64,000 nt of DNA from Ornithinibacillus caprae (GCF_009728145.1 NZ_WOCA01000009.1:1-64000), one strand, 5' to 3'. Counted from the first letter of the stretch, positions 29,163-39,359 are shown. Program-made: numbers and translations. Notes: a model not told the origin generated them from the sequence alone.

Positions 29163-29675
29163 ATGCGAAAAACTGAACGTTATCAGGTTGAAAGTGCTAA
29201 TTCTTTATGGCATATCTATAAGACTGTTTCTTTTTGGAAAGTAGTTAAAAACTTTATCATTATTCAGATTGCAAGATATACTCCTTTTTTACGTGTGAAA
29301 AACTGGTTATATCGTGTTTTTTTACGAATGAAGGTTGGAGAAGAGACTTCATTTGCATTAATGGTGATGCCGGATATTATGTTTCCTGAGAGAATTACGG
29401 TTGGAGCCAATAGTGTAATTGGCTATAACACAACCATTTTAGCGCATGAGTATTTGATTAAAGAGTATCGTATTGGTGAGGTTACAATTGGGGATGAGGT
29501 TCTAATTGGGGCAAACTCAACGATTCTCCCAGGTGTCACAATTGGAGATGGGGCTGTGGTTTCAGCGGCTACCCTCGTACACAAGGATGTCCCTGCAGGT
29601 TCTTTTGTAGGTGGAAATCCAATGAAGATTATTTATACAAAACAGCAAATGGAACAACGAGAAAAACATGAATAA
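29163..29675 (+). CDS. yvoF: Left-handed beta-helix acyltransferase YvoF
   Basis: 170 residues of hexapeptide-repeat acyltransferase (VTIGDEVLIGANSTILPGVT repeats; HEY acceptor region). A hydrophobic basic N-terminal region may contact the membrane. Acyl acceptor unknown. ATG 29163 lies 6 bp after AGGGGTG. Confidence 0.82.
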   Translation: MRKTERYQVESANSLWHIYKTVSFWKVVKNFIIIQIARYTPFLRVKNWLYRVFLRMKVGEETSFALMVMPDIMFPERITVGANSVIGYNTTILAHEYLIKEYRIGEVTIGDEVLIGANSTILPGVTIGDGAVVSAATLVHKDVPAGSFVGGNPMKIIYTKQQMEQREKHE

Positions 29676-29691
29676 CTCTAAAATTAACCCT

Positions 29692-29720
29692 TTGAACTCA
29701 ATGAATCTGTATGATAAAAT
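29692..29720 (+). promoter_or_regulatory. Sigma-A promoter of glpD
   Basis: TTGAAC (29692-29697), exact 17-bp spacer, TAAAAT (29715-29720). It drives a leader of about 150 bases. Confidence 0.7.
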
Positions 29721-29757
29721 ATAAGTAAGTTAATATAGGTTGGACGGAGAATTGGAG

Positions 29758-29808
29758 AACCGCAAACAACTGATGGTCAAACACCATTAGAATGTTTTGC
29801 GGTTTTTT
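29758..29808 (+). promoter_or_regulatory. glpD leader terminator, probable GlpP antitermination target
   Basis: AACCGCAAA (29758-29766) pairs with TTTGCGGTT (29796-29804), with an inner ATGGT-CAAAC-ACCAT hairpin and a U run. A terminator lying between a good promoter and glpD matches the known Bacillus arrangement in which GlpP bound to glycerol-3-phosphate prevents termination. glpP itself is not in the window. Confidence 0.65.
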
Positions 29809-29875
29809 ATTCTTTAATCTGCGTTGTTCATAATATAGTTAAGTAGTAGGAAGATAATTGAAGGGGAGTGTTTGG

Positions 29876-31537
29876 ATGGAAGGTTTTTCTAGTTTCAAGA
29901 GAGAAGAAATATTTACTGAAATGAAAAAGACAGAATTAGATATTTTAGTCGTAGGGGGAGGAATTACGGGAGCTGGTATTTCCTTAGATGCTGTAACACG
30001 AGGATTAAAAGTTGCTGTAGTTGAAATGCAAGACTTTGCTGCAGGTACATCAAGTCGTTCCACAAAACTGGTACATGGTGGTTTACGTTACTTAAAACAG
30101 TTTGAAGTAAAGATGGTTGCTGAAGTAGGAAAAGAACGTGCGATTGTATATGAAAATGGACCACATGTAACTACTCCAGAGTGGATGATGCTTCCATTTC
30201 ATAAAGGTGGAACGTTCGGACCGTTTTCAACAAACATTGGATTACGTGTGTATGATTACTTAGCTGGTGTAAAAAAAGTAGAAAGAAGAAAAATGTTTAA
30301 GCCAGAGGAAGCACTTCGGAGAGAACCACTTATTAAGAGTGAGGGACTAAGAGGAGCGGGGTATTATGTAGAGTATAAAACGGATGATGCGCGTTTAACG
30401 ATTGAAGTAATGAAAAGAGCTGTTGAAAAAGGTGCAAGTGCGATAAATTATGCGAAAGTGGTAGATTTTATCTACAATGAAAATAACAAGCTAATCGGTA
30501 CAGTTGTTGAGGATCAGATTACTGGGGACCAACATTCCATTTATGCAAAGAAGATAATAAATGCTTGTGGACCATGGGTTGATGGATTACGTAAATTAGA
30601 TGGTTCCAATCGTGGGAAGCATTTGCATCTAACGAAGGGAGTTCACCTCGTTTTTCCGAATACAGTGTTTCCGTTGCAACAAGCTATTTACTTTGACACA
30701 CCGGACGGTAGAATGGTATTTGCAATTCCCCGTGACCAAAAAACATATGTAGGAACGACCGATACAACCTATGAGGGAGATATAACTCATCCAACAATGA
30801 CAAAGGAAGATCGTGACTATATTATCCATGCAATCAATTATATGTTTCCTTCATTAGGGGTTACAGCTGATGATGTAGAATCCAGTTGGGCTGGGTTACG
30901 ACCATTAATTGCTGAAGAGGGAAAAGGGCCAAGTGAAATATCTCGAAAGGATGAAATATTTATTTCGAATTCCGGCTTGATTTCAATGGCTGGAGGAAAA
31001 CTAACTGGTTATCGTAAAATGGCACAGGAAGCAGTTGATACAGTAGTTGAACAATTAAAAGAGGAACTGGGAATTCTATATTCTAAATCGGATACAGAAA
31101 AGCTACCGATATCTGGAGGTGATGTTGGTGGTTCTACTGGATTTACAAAATATAAGAAAGAAAAAGTAAAAGAAGGGCTTGCATTAGGGATCTCCGAAGA
31201 AAGTGCCCTAACGCTTGTACAAAGGTATGGATCAAATGTAGAAACAGTGTTCGAAATATATCAAAATAGGAAACAGGATGCAGAGATAGAAAACATAGAT
31301 CCAGTTGTTTTTGCCCAGCTCTGCTACGGAATAGAAAATGAGTTGGTTTATAAACCAGTTGACTTTTTTGTTCGAAGGACGGGTGCATTATTCTTTGCAA
31401 TTGATTGGGTAAAGGATTATAAAACACCTGTAATTGATTATATGGCTAAAGTTTTACATTGGAACGAAGAGCAAAAACAGCAATACACGGAGGAACTTGA
31501 TAAGCTATTATGTGAAGCTGTGACGCCAGTTGAATAG
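29876..31537 (+). CDS. glpD: Aerobic glycerol-3-phosphate dehydrogenase
   Basis: FAD enzyme at the membrane that oxidises glycerol-3-phosphate to dihydroxyacetone phosphate and passes electrons to menaquinone. 553 residues with the Rossmann FAD motif VVGGGITGAGISLDA, the GTSSRSTKLVHGGLRYL signature, FVRRTG near the C-terminus, and close resemblance to B. subtilis GlpD over its length. ATG 29876 is used; the TTG at 29858 precedes the ribosome site. Here it sits between yvoF and yvcD, unlike its place in the glpFK region of B. subtilis. Confidence 0.95.
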   Translation: MEGFSSFKREEIFTEMKKTELDILVVGGGITGAGISLDAVTRGLKVAVVEMQDFAAGTSSRSTKLVHGGLRYLKQFEVKMVAEVGKERAIVYENGPHVTTPEWMMLPFHKGGTFGPFSTNIGLRVYDYLAGVKKVERRKMFKPEEALRREPLIKSEGLRGAGYYVEYKTDDARLTIEVMKRAVEKGASAINYAKVVDFIYNENNKLIGTVVEDQITGDQHSIYAKKIINACGPWVDGLRKLDGSNRGKHLHLTKGVHLVFPNTVFPLQQAIYFDTPDGRMVFAIPRDQKTYVGTTDTTYEGDITHPTMTKEDRDYIIHAINYMFPSLGVTADDVESSWAGLRPLIAEEGKGPSEISRKDEIFISNSGLISMAGGKLTGYRKMAQEAVDTVVEQLKEELGILYSKSDTEKLPISGGDVGGSTGFTKYKKEKVKEGLALGISEESALTLVQRYGSNVETVFEIYQNRKQDAEIENIDPVVFAQLCYGIENELVYKPVDFFVRRTGALFFAIDWVKDYKTPVIDYMAKVLHWNEEQKQQYTEELDKLLCEAVTPVE

Positions 31538-31547
31538 TACGTAAGGG

Positions 31548-31579
31548 AACTTCCATCTAAATAAAGGTGGGAGTTTTTT
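31548..31579 (+). terminator. Terminator after glpD
   Basis: AACTTCCATCT and AGGTGGGAGTT form an imperfect stem followed by TTTTT. Confidence 0.65.
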
Positions 31580-31594
31580 ATATACGTGTGTGAT

Positions 31595-32022
31595 CAGACA
31601 CGAGAGCGAGAGATTCGGACACGAGAGCGAGAGATTCGGACACGAGAGCGTGTGCATCGGACACAAGAGTGTGTGCATCGGACGCAAGAGAGGAAACATC
31701 GGACACAAGAGAGGAAACATCGGACACAAGAGAGGAAACATCGGACACGAGAGAGGAAACATCGGACACAAGAGAGGAAACATCGGACACAAGAGTGTGT
31801 GCATCGGACGCAAGAGAGGAAACATCGGACACAAGAGAGGAAACATCGGACACAAGAGGGGAAACATCGGACACGAGAGAGGAAACATCGGACACGAGAG
31901 AGGAAACATCGGACACGAGAGAGGAAACATCGGACACAAGAGGGGAAACATCGGACACGAGAAAGGAAACATCGGACACAAGAGAGGAAACATCGGACAC
32001 AAGAGCGAAATTATCGGACACA
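31595..32022. repeat. Tandem array of a 21-bp unit, 20 full copies plus a partial one
   Basis: Units start every 21 bp from 31595 with no insertion or deletion. The commonest unit is CGGACACAAGAG followed by AGGAAACAT; variable positions are few. Units 1-2 end in CGAGAGATT, units 3, 4 and 10 in the TGTGTGCAT type, and unit 20 in CGAAATTAT. The unit has no stop codon in any plus frame and two minus frames also stay open. Those open frames are unlikely to be genes: no ribosome site and compositional artefact. It fills the glpD-yvcD gap. Confidence 0.95.
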
Positions 32023-32074
32023 ATACTTTCTACACGGTTCACTAAATATCACTATATAATTCTATATTTAATTA

Positions 32075-32083
32075 TGGTATACT
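32075..32083 (+). promoter_or_regulatory. Extended -10 promoter candidate for yvcD
   Basis: TG-G-TATACT (32075-32083), just downstream of the tandem array and 34 bp before the gene. Confidence 0.4.
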
Positions 32084-32116
32084 TTTTTCGATATGTTAAA
32101 TAATAGGGGGATATGT

Positions 32117-33133
32117 ATGCAAAACGTGAAGGATAAAGAAACTGGTCAAAACCCAAATAATCTTATCCCTTTTATTCCTGAAGGTGACTTTTATTTCACA
32201 AAAGGTGTAGAAGCCTTTCGTAAAAGAAAGTTTGAGATTGCGTTGAAATGGATGAATAAGGCAGTTGAAGCTGTACCGAAAGATCCGTTGTATCAATGTC
32301 AAATGTCTATTATATATACAGAAATAGGTTCTTATCATAAAGCGAATCAAATATTAACGAATGTTTTACAGTCATCAGGAGACCAATATGTAGATTGTTA
32401 TTATCTATTAGCGAATAACTATGCGCATTTAGGTTTATTAAATGATGCAAAAAAATATGCTATATCCTACCTGGATATGGAGCCAGAGGGTGACTTTAGT
32501 GAAGAAGCTAAAGGTTTGTTACAACTTATTGATTTCGATGAAGAAGATGATGACGATGGAGATTGGGGTCCATCAATTGATGATGAAGACGAGCTATTAA
32601 TTTATCAAGAAACTGCTTTTTACCATTTGGAAAATAAAGAGTGGGACAAAGCATTACTTGTATTAGAAGAAATGACTGTTCAATTTCCAGAACACAAGAC
32701 AGCAAAACACGAGTATGCCCATGCGTTGTTTTTTAATGGTGAGCGAGAAAAGGCAATCCAAATGGAACAAGAGCTATTACATGAAGAACCTAATAATTTA
32801 TATAGTCATACGAATTTAGCGACATTTTATTATGAAGCAAATCGTGAAGAATATAAGAATCATGTTGGTGCATTATTAAATGTATACCCGATTCATGAAC
32901 AACAAAAATTAAGAATAGCTGTAACATTTGCTAGGACAAGTAATTACGAGGAGGCTTATGGCCGTTTTCGATTGCTAAATAAAGGAATTGTAAAAAGTCA
33001 CGTTTCTTACTATCGTTGGTATTGCTTAGCAGCTTACCAAGTTGGAGCAATAGAAAAAGCGGAAGTTCTATGGAAAGAAGGTTGTAAGAAACATACTATC
33101 CTTTCTACTGAAATAGAGCCTTGGAATTTGTGA
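32117..33133 (+). CDS. yvcD: TPR-repeat protein YvcD
   Basis: 338 residues, soluble, made of several tetratricopeptide-type helix pairs (about 25-125 and 175-330) with a very acidic linker (FDEEDDDDGDW, about 147-157). A scaffold or binding protein of unknown partner. ATG 32117 follows AGGGGG at 6 bp. In B. subtilis cwlO lies between yvcD and trxB; here only 75 bp separate them. Confidence 0.8.
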   Translation: MQNVKDKETGQNPNNLIPFIPEGDFYFTKGVEAFRKRKFEIALKWMNKAVEAVPKDPLYQCQMSIIYTEIGSYHKANQILTNVLQSSGDQYVDCYYLLANNYAHLGLLNDAKKYAISYLDMEPEGDFSEEAKGLLQLIDFDEEDDDDGDWGPSIDDEDELLIYQETAFYHLENKEWDKALLVLEEMTVQFPEHKTAKHEYAHALFFNGEREKAIQMEQELLHEEPNNLYSHTNLATFYYEANREEYKNHVGALLNVYPIHEQQKLRIAVTFARTSNYEEAYGRFRLLNKGIVKSHVSYYRWYCLAAYQVGAIEKAEVLWKEGCKKHTILSTEIEPWNL

Positions 33134-33205
33134 GCAAATAGTTAGACGAATATGTTCTAATTTAATACGCTATAAAGAGTAAGACAGATAAAAAAAGAGG
33201 TGTAA

Positions 33206-34159
<954 letters not shown>

Positions 34160-34270
34160 AAAAAATAGAACGTAAAGGCTTTTTAACCTCACTGTAACAC
34201 GCACGAAATATATATGGGTTACAATAGGATTAACTAATTGACCCCCTTTTTAATAAATAGATTAGCTTTT

Positions 34271-34303
34271 GCACAGGTGGATAACATCTGTGCCCTTTTT
34301 TTT
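34271..34303 (+). terminator. Terminator after trxB
   Basis: GCACAGGTG and CATCTGTGC pair (one G-U) around GATAA, then CCTTTTTTTT. Confidence 0.8.
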
Positions 34304-34405
34304 GCTTTTTCTTCTATAAGTGACGTAATAATACATATGTTAAGACTAAGCAAATTCCAGAAAAACTTTACTTTCCTGTATAATCTTGCAAATCGTAATT
34401 AAGAC

Positions 34406-34435
34406 TTGGTAAAAAGGTAAGTTTTCTAATATAAT
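34406..34435 (+). promoter_or_regulatory. Promoter of the yvcI-rapZ-glmR-whiA cluster
   Basis: TTGGTA (34406-34411), 18-bp spacer, TATAAT (34430-34435), 50 bp before yvcI. Confidence 0.55.
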
Positions 34436-34485
34436 AGAAATAGTGTTTAATTTTACTTCTAATGAACAAGAAAGAAGTGTTTGGA

Positions 34486-34938
34486 ATGCAACGAGTGACA
34501 AACTGCATCGTTATCGATCAGGATCATATCTTATTATTAAAGAAACCTAGCCGTGGTTGGTATGCTATTCCTGGTGGGAAAATGGAACAGGGTGAAACGA
34601 TCAAAGAATCTGCTATTCGAGAGTATTGGGAGGAAACAGCGCTTACGCCTAACAATCCTACTTTAGCAGGAGTTTTTACGTTTTCCATTTATCATCAAGA
34701 GGAATTAGAAAACGAATGGATGATGTTTACGTTTATTACCGATTCCTATCAGGGCCAATTAACTGAACACTGTGATGAAGGTGAATTGGAGTGGGTGCCA
34801 ATTAAACAGTTGCATCAGTTACCAATGGCTGAAGGTGATCATAAAATATTTGAGCATATATTGACATCAAAAGCTACCGTATTTGGAGCTTTCTCCTATA
34901 CAAATGAGTTTCAGTTAATCGACTATCGAATCAATTAA
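34486..34938 (+). CDS. yvcI: NUDIX hydrolase YvcI
   Basis: A 150-residue NUDIX pyrophosphohydrolase with the box GGKMEQGET...REYWEETA; the family cleaves nucleoside diphosphates linked to another group, often 8-oxo-dGTP-like. The start at ATG 34486 gives MQRVTNC, the usual YvcI beginning. First gene of the rapZ-glmR-whiA group. Confidence 0.85.
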   Translation: MQRVTNCIVIDQDHILLLKKPSRGWYAIPGGKMEQGETIKESAIREYWEETALTPNNPTLAGVFTFSIYHQEELENEWMMFTFITDSYQGQLTEHCDEGELEWVPIKQLHQLPMAEGDHKIFEHILTSKATVFGAFSYTNEFQLIDYRIN

Positions 34939-34972
34939 TGAAAGAAAAAAACAGTGGAAGGGGAGAAATACA

Positions 34973-35857
34973 ATGGCAGAAAAGGAACAAGAAACAAAGC
35001 TAGTAATCATTACTGGAATGTCTGGTGCAGGAAAAACGGTTGCGATTCAAAGCTTTGAAGACTTAGGTTATTACTGTGTAGATAATTTGCCACCTACATT
35101 ACTTCCAAAATTTTTAGAGCTTATGAGAGATTCTACGAACAACATTCATAAAGTTGCTTTAGTTATGGATTTACGTGGTCGTGAGTTTTTTGATTCATTA
35201 TTTGAAGCATTGGATGTTTTGGGTGATGAAGATTGGTTGGAGGAACATATACTTTTTCTAGATGCCAAAGATGAGCAGCTTGTAAGTCGTTATAAAGAGA
35301 CAAGACGATCCCATCCATTGGCAATTGACGACTTGCCTCTAAATGGGATTAAACAGGAACGAAAAATATTAGATGAATTGCGTGGAAGAGCACAACGAAT
35401 TATAGACACAACCAATCTAAAACCAAAAGAACTGCGAGAGAAAATAATCAATGCATATACTGAGGAAAAAGAAGATATTTTCTCCGTTCATTTTGTTTCA
35501 TTTGGATTTAAATATGGCCTTCCAATTGATGCTGATCTTGTATTTGATGTACGTTTCTTGCCAAACCCACATTATGTTGCTAATTTACAGCCATTGACTG
35601 GATTAAATCCGGATGTTTCTTCCTACGTATTTAAATGGTCAGATGCACAGAAATTCCAAGAAAAAGTAATGGATTTACTAACGTTTATGCTTCCACAATA
35701 CAAGAAAGAAGGAAAGTCACAGCTGGTCGTAGCTATTGGTTGTACTGGTGGGCAACATCGCTCTGTGGCATTAGCTGAGTATTTCTCAAAACAGTTAGCT
35801 GCAAATTACATTACACACGTTAGTCATCGTGATATCGACAAAAGAAAGGGTCATTAA
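34973..35857 (+). CDS. rapZ: RNase adapter/nucleotide-binding protein RapZ (YvcJ)
   Basis: 294 residues with P-loop GMSGAGKT (about 14-21), a DxxG-like DLRGREF segment and the C-terminal [10 protein letters not shown] phosphate-binding motif. In E. coli RapZ guides GlmZ decay; the Bacillus protein YvcJ binds and hydrolyses GTP and its role is less clear. It is followed by glmR with a 1-bp gap. Confidence 0.93.
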   Translation: MAEKEQETKLVIITGMSGAGKTVAIQSFEDLGYYCVDNLPPTLLPKFLELMRDSTNNIHKVALVMDLRGREFFDSLFEALDVLGDEDWLEEHILFLDAKDEQLVSRYKETRRSHPLAIDDLPLNGIKQERKILDELRGRAQRIIDTTNLKPKELREKIINAYTEEKEDIFSVHFVSFGFKYGLPIDADLVFDVRFLPNPHYVANLQPLTGLNPDVSSYVFKWSDAQKFQEKVMDLLTFMLPQYKKEGKSQLVVAIGCTGGQHRSVALAEYFSKQLAANYITHVSHRDIDKRKGH

Positions 35858-35858
35858 T

Positions 35859-36815
35859 ATGACGGAAAAAAGACAACCACGTATAGTAGTTATTGGTGGA
35901 GGCACCGGAATGCCGGTATTACTTCGTGGTTTGAAAAACTTACCAATTCATCTAACCGCATTAGTAACGGTTGCTGATGATGGGGGGAGCACGGGAAGAA
36001 TTCGGAATGAGATGGCTATCCCCGCTCCAGGTGATATTCGTAATGTAATAGCTGCCCTTTCTGAAGTGGAACCGATGATTATTCAATTATTCCAACATCG
36101 TTTTTCAATTGGAAATGGATTATCTGGTCACTCCATGGGAAATTTACTTCTAGCGGCAATGACGTCGATCACGGGTGACTTTTATACAGGAATTAAGGAA
36201 ATATCCCGTGTGCTAAATGTTAAGGGAGAAATTATTCCGATATCGAATGAAAATTTGACCCTACATGCTGAAATGGAAGATGGATCCATTGTGGCTGGGG
36301 AATCGAATATTCCGTTAGCAAATAAACGTATTCAACGTGTTTTCCTTGATCCAGAGGATGTAAAGCCCTTGCCTAACGCGATCAAAGCAATTGATGAGGC
36401 AGATTTGGTTGTCATTTCACCGGGAAGTCTATTTACGAGCATTATGCCGAATATTATCATTCCTAAAATAGATGAAGCAATTCGAAGGTCGAAATCAAAG
36501 GTTGTTTACGTTTGTAATGTTATGACCCAAGCTGGAGAAACTACAGGTTTTTCAGCGGCTGACCATGTACAAGCAATTTATAATCACGTAGGTGAAGGAT
36601 GTATTGGTTCGATTATTGTTCACAATGAACCAATTGACCGAGAAATTCGCGACTTATACGCAGAAGAAAATGCTGCTCCAGTAGTCTATGATACAGACCG
36701 GTTATTAAATATGGGATTGAAAATTATTGAAGGGGATATTATTGATCACAATAGATCAACATTGCGTCATGACACAACGAAGATAGCGAAGTTATTATAT
36801 TCCCTAATTCAGTAA
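35859..36815 (+). CDS. glmR: Gluconeogenesis/UDP-GlcNAc regulator GlmR (YvcK)
   Basis: 318 residues, CofD/YvcK family: binds UDP-GlcNAc and, when free, stimulates GlmS to feed peptidoglycan precursors. Conserved GGGTGMPVLLRGL, TVADDGGSTGRIR and SGHSMGNLLLAA segments are present. ATG 35859 has GAAAGGG 8 bp upstream. Confidence 0.93.
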   Translation: MTEKRQPRIVVIGGGTGMPVLLRGLKNLPIHLTALVTVADDGGSTGRIRNEMAIPAPGDIRNVIAALSEVEPMIIQLFQHRFSIGNGLSGHSMGNLLLAAMTSITGDFYTGIKEISRVLNVKGEIIPISNENLTLHAEMEDGSIVAGESNIPLANKRIQRVFLDPEDVKPLPNAIKAIDEADLVVISPGSLFTSIMPNIIIPKIDEAIRRSKSKVVYVCNVMTQAGETTGFSAADHVQAIYNHVGEGCIGSIIVHNEPIDREIRDLYAEENAAPVVYDTDRLLNMGLKIIEGDIIDHNRSTLRHDTTKIAKLLYSLIQ

Positions 36816-36890
36816 AATGAGCATTCCATTATGAGGTAGCGTGCTGCCCATTGGGTATGTGTAAATTTAATAGGTAAAGGAGGGGAGCGT

Positions 36891-37841
36891 ATGTCTTTTG
36901 CTTCGGAAATAAAAAAGGAATTAACAACCATTGAAGTTGATGCATGCTGTTCCCACGCAGAGCTTGCGGCATTGATACGAATGAATGGGACTATTTCTTT
37001 AGGTTCACAACAAAGGTACATACTAGATGTACAAACAGAAAATGCTGCTATTGCGAGAAGAATATATATTTTAGTAAAAGAGAATTATCCCTATCCAGTA
37101 GAACTCCTTGTACGTAAAAAGATGAAGCTAAAGAAAAATAATGTGTACATTGTTCGGATGAAAAATAGTGTTGATAAAATATTAGCAGATTTGGATATCC
37201 TCCAAGGTACTTTCTCTTTTGTTCGGACAATCTCAGAGAAATATCTAAAGAAGGACTGCTGTAAACGTGCCTATTTACGTGGAGCGTTTTTAGCGGGCGG
37301 TTCGATTAATAATCCCGAAACTTCTTCCTACCACTTAGAAATCTCTAATATTCACGAAGAACATAATAATGCGCTATGTGATCTGTTAAACTCTTATCGA
37401 TTACATGCTAGACAATTAGAGCGTAAAAAGGGCTTTATTGTGTATATGAAAGAAGCGGAAAAAATAACAGAGTTTCTAAGCATTATTGGGGCGCATAACG
37501 CTTTATTTAAATTTGAGGATGTTCGAATTGTTCGCGACATGCGTAACTCTGTAAACAGATTGGTTAATTGTGAGACAGCAAACTTAAACAAGACAATTGG
37601 AGCTGCTTTTCGCCAAATTGAAAACATTCAATTTATCGAAAGAACGGTTGGATTAGAGGCTTTGCCAGAAAAGCTAAGAGAAATTGCAGTTTTACGAATG
37701 CAACATGAAGATGTTTCATTGAAGGAATTAGGAGAACTAGTTTCTGGGGGAAAAATATCTAAATCTGGTGTAAACCATCGATTAAAAAAGATTGATGAGT
37801 TCGCTGAAAAGCTTAAACAAGGGGAAGTAAATTTACAATAA
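36891..37841 (+). CDS. whiA: DNA-binding protein WhiA
   Basis: 316 residues: a LAGLIDADG-homing-endonuclease-like N-terminal region ([14 protein letters not shown]) without the catalytic function, and a C-terminal helix-turn-helix ([20 protein letters not shown]). In Bacillus WhiA affects chromosome segregation and division-gene expression. AAAGGAGGGG ribosome site; last gene before a terminator. Confidence 0.95.
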   Translation: MSFASEIKKELTTIEVDACCSHAELAALIRMNGTISLGSQQRYILDVQTENAAIARRIYILVKENYPYPVELLVRKKMKLKKNNVYIVRMKNSVDKILADLDILQGTFSFVRTISEKYLKKDCCKRAYLRGAFLAGGSINNPETSSYHLEISNIHEEHNNALCDLLNSYRLHARQLERKKGFIVYMKEAEKITEFLSIIGAHNALFKFEDVRIVRDMRNSVNRLVNCETANLNKTIGAAFRQIENIQFIERTVGLEALPEKLREIAVLRMQHEDVSLKELGELVSGGKISKSGVNHRLKKIDEFAEKLKQGEVNLQ

Positions 37842-37924
37842 AATTTTGTTTGATTCCCCCAAAATTCATGATATAATTACGTTAATTTATAGAATGGAAT
37901 ATTCTATATGTTTTGAAACAATAA

Positions 37925-37960
37925 TGGCTAATGTCTTCCGAGATGATTAGCCAACTTTTT
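37925..37960 (+). terminator. Terminator after whiA
   Basis: TGGCTAAT and ATTAGCCA pair around 13 bases, then ACTTTTT. Confidence 0.7.
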
Positions 37961-38003
37961 AACTTCTTATGTTAACGCTTACTATTAAAAGGGGATGAGA
38001 GAT

Positions 38004-38258
38004 TTGGTTGAGAGGACTGTAAAAGTTGAGTTAGAAACAGGGCTACAAGCCAGACCAGCTGCGCAATTTGTTCAAGAAGCAAATCGCTATTCAGCGAATT
38101 TATTTCTAGAAAAAGAAGAACGTAAAGTAAATGCTAAAAGCATTATGGGGTTGATGAGTTTAGCAATTACGACAGGAGAGACGATCACGTTAATTGCTGA
38201 TGGTTCAGATGAGGAAGAAGCGATTAATCATTTGGTTTCATTTGTCCAGGGGGATTAA
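38004..38258 (+). CDS. crh: Catabolite repression HPr-like protein Crh
   Basis: An 84-residue HPr paralogue that, once phosphorylated on Ser46 by HprK, acts as CcpA corepressor. The catalytic His15 of HPr is replaced by Gln (GLQARPAA), which removes sugar-transport function and identifies Crh; the NAKSIMGLMSL Ser46 site is intact. A TTG start at 38004 aligns exactly with B. subtilis Crh (MV...TGLQARP) and has AGGGGA 8 bp upstream; the ATG at 37995 would overlap that site. Confidence 0.92.
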   Translation: MVERTVKVELETGLQARPAAQFVQEANRYSANLFLEKEERKVNAKSIMGLMSLAITTGETITLIADGSDEEEAINHLVSFVQGD

Positions 38259-38304
38259 GTTCATACACTTATTTGTGAAATAAATAACATAATTATAACA
38301 AAAA

Positions 38305-38337
38305 AATGGTTCTAGCGTGAAATGCGCTAGAACCATT
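38305..38337. terminator. Bidirectional terminator between crh and clpP
   Basis: Perfect 13-bp arms AATGGTTCTAGCG / CGCTAGAACCATT. Runs of A before it and T-rich sequence after it suit both directions. Confidence 0.85.
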
Positions 38338-38343
38338 CAATTA

Positions 38344-38934
38344 TTATTGATCTGCTTTACGAGTTAAAATGCGGTCAATTAATCCATAATTTACAGCTTT
38401 TTCAGCAGTCATGAAATTATCACGTTCTGTATCTGCTTCAATTACTTCGATTGGTTGACCAGTTCTTTCAGCAAGGATTTCATTCATTTTTCTTTTCATT
38501 TCAATAATACGTTTTGCATGAATTTCAATATCTGTTGCTTGACCTTGTGTACCACCTAATGGTTGGTGAATCATTACTTCACTGTTTGGTAGTGCGAAAC
38601 GCTTACCTTTTTCACCAGCAGCTAATAGGAATGCACCCATGGATGCTGCCATACCAGTACAAATTGTGGAGACATCTGCTTTAATGAACTGCATAGTATC
38701 ATAAATTGCCATACCTGCTGTGATGGATCCACCTGGTGAGTTAATGTATAAAGAAATATCCTTCTCAGGGTCTTCAGCTTCTAGGAAAAGTAATTGTGCT
38801 ACAATTGAGTTAGCAACATTATCATCAATGGCACTTCCTAGCATAATAATACGGTCTTTTAATAAACGAGAGTAAATATCATATGCGCGCTCTCCACGGT
38901 TTGTTTGTTCAATAACTGTAGGTATCAAATTCAT
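38344..38934 (-). CDS. clpP: ATP-dependent Clp protease proteolytic subunit
   Basis: Forms the tetradecameric barrel that degrades proteins fed by ClpX, ClpC or ClpE. 196 residues with the catalytic triad contexts [14 protein letters not shown] (Ser), [13 protein letters not shown] (His) and ERDNFM (Asp). A strong AGGAGG site precedes the ATG at 38934, and a CtsR operator overlaps its promoter. Its right neighbour is the tRNA that carries the prophage. Confidence 0.97.
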   Translation of the reverse strand: MNLIPTVIEQTNRGERAYDIYSRLLKDRIIMLGSAIDDNVANSIVAQLLFLEAEDPEKDISLYINSPGGSITAGMAIYDTMQFIKADVSTICTGMAASMGAFLLAAGEKGKRFALPNSEVMIHQPLGGTQGQATDIEIHAKRIIEMKRKMNEILAERTGQPIEVIEADTERDNFMTAEKAVNYGLIDRILTRKADQ

Positions 38935-38986
38935 AGTAAATCCTCCTTATTCTATACGTTCATCCATTTAATTTGGATCTATTTTT

Positions 38987-39016
38987 ATCATAACTAAAAG
39001 GTCAATGAAGGTCAAA
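38987..39016 (-). promoter_or_regulatory. clpP promoter overlapped by a CtsR operator
   Basis: On the minus strand TTGACC (39015-39010) and TATGAT (38992-38987) are 17 bp apart. On the plus strand GGTCAAT-GAA-GGTCAAA (39000-39016) matches the CtsR heptad repeat RGTCAAA-NAN-RGTCAAA with one clear mismatch, covering the -35. This predicts heat-inducible clpP under CtsR. Confidence 0.8.
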
Positions 39017-39164
39017 CAAAAACGTTTGACAAATTTCCTTATGTATTAAAGTACACTTCCCATCATACCCGGAACATTGGAAAATTAAACCTGTAGACCA
39101 GAAAATACTTGTCTAAGCAAACGTAACGCGTTATAATAGCGTATGTGTCCAATTTAATCTATAT

Positions 39165-39240
39165 GCGCCCATAGCTCAGCTGGATAGAGCACTGGTTTCC
39201 GGTACCAGGTTTGCCGGGGGTTCGAATCCCTCTGGGCGCG
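39165..39240 (+). tRNA. tRNA-Arg (anticodon CCG)
   Basis: A full cloverleaf: acceptor GCGCCCA/TGGGCGC, D arm GCTC-AGCTGGATA-GAGC, anticodon arm CTGGT-TTCCGGT-ACCAG with anticodon CCG, T arm with TTCGAAT, discriminator G. The 3' CCA is not encoded (TACC follows). It reads CGG codons. Its 3' end is the likely prophage attachment site. Confidence 0.95.
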
Positions 39241-39258
39241 TACCAAAAAGTCAATAAA

Positions 39259-39291
39259 AGCAAGGGATAGAAGTGATTTTCTTCCCTTGCT
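39259..39291. terminator. Bidirectional terminator between tRNA-Arg and integrase
   Basis: AGCAAGGGA (39259-39267) pairs with TCCCTTGCT (39283-39291). T-rich sequence follows on both strands, so it can end the tRNA and the leftward integrase transcript. Confidence 0.65.
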
Positions 39292-39359
39292 ATTTTCATG
39301 TAAAAATACCACTTTGCAAACGAATTGCAAACCTTCGAGTTTCGAAATGAATTTTAAGC

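Noticed and set aside
29692-29870. T-box riboswitch before glpD
   Set aside because: No T-box sequence (TGGGTGGNACCGCG type) is present; gene and layout fit GlpP antitermination instead.
31595-32022. CRISPR array
   Set aside because: Units are contiguous with no unique spacers, and no cas genes are near.
31508-32103. Long open frames on both strands through the 21-bp array (repeat proteins of VSDVSSL or RTQERKH type)
   Set aside because: They arise because the unit length is a multiple of three and lacks stops; several frames are open at once, and none has a ribosome site.
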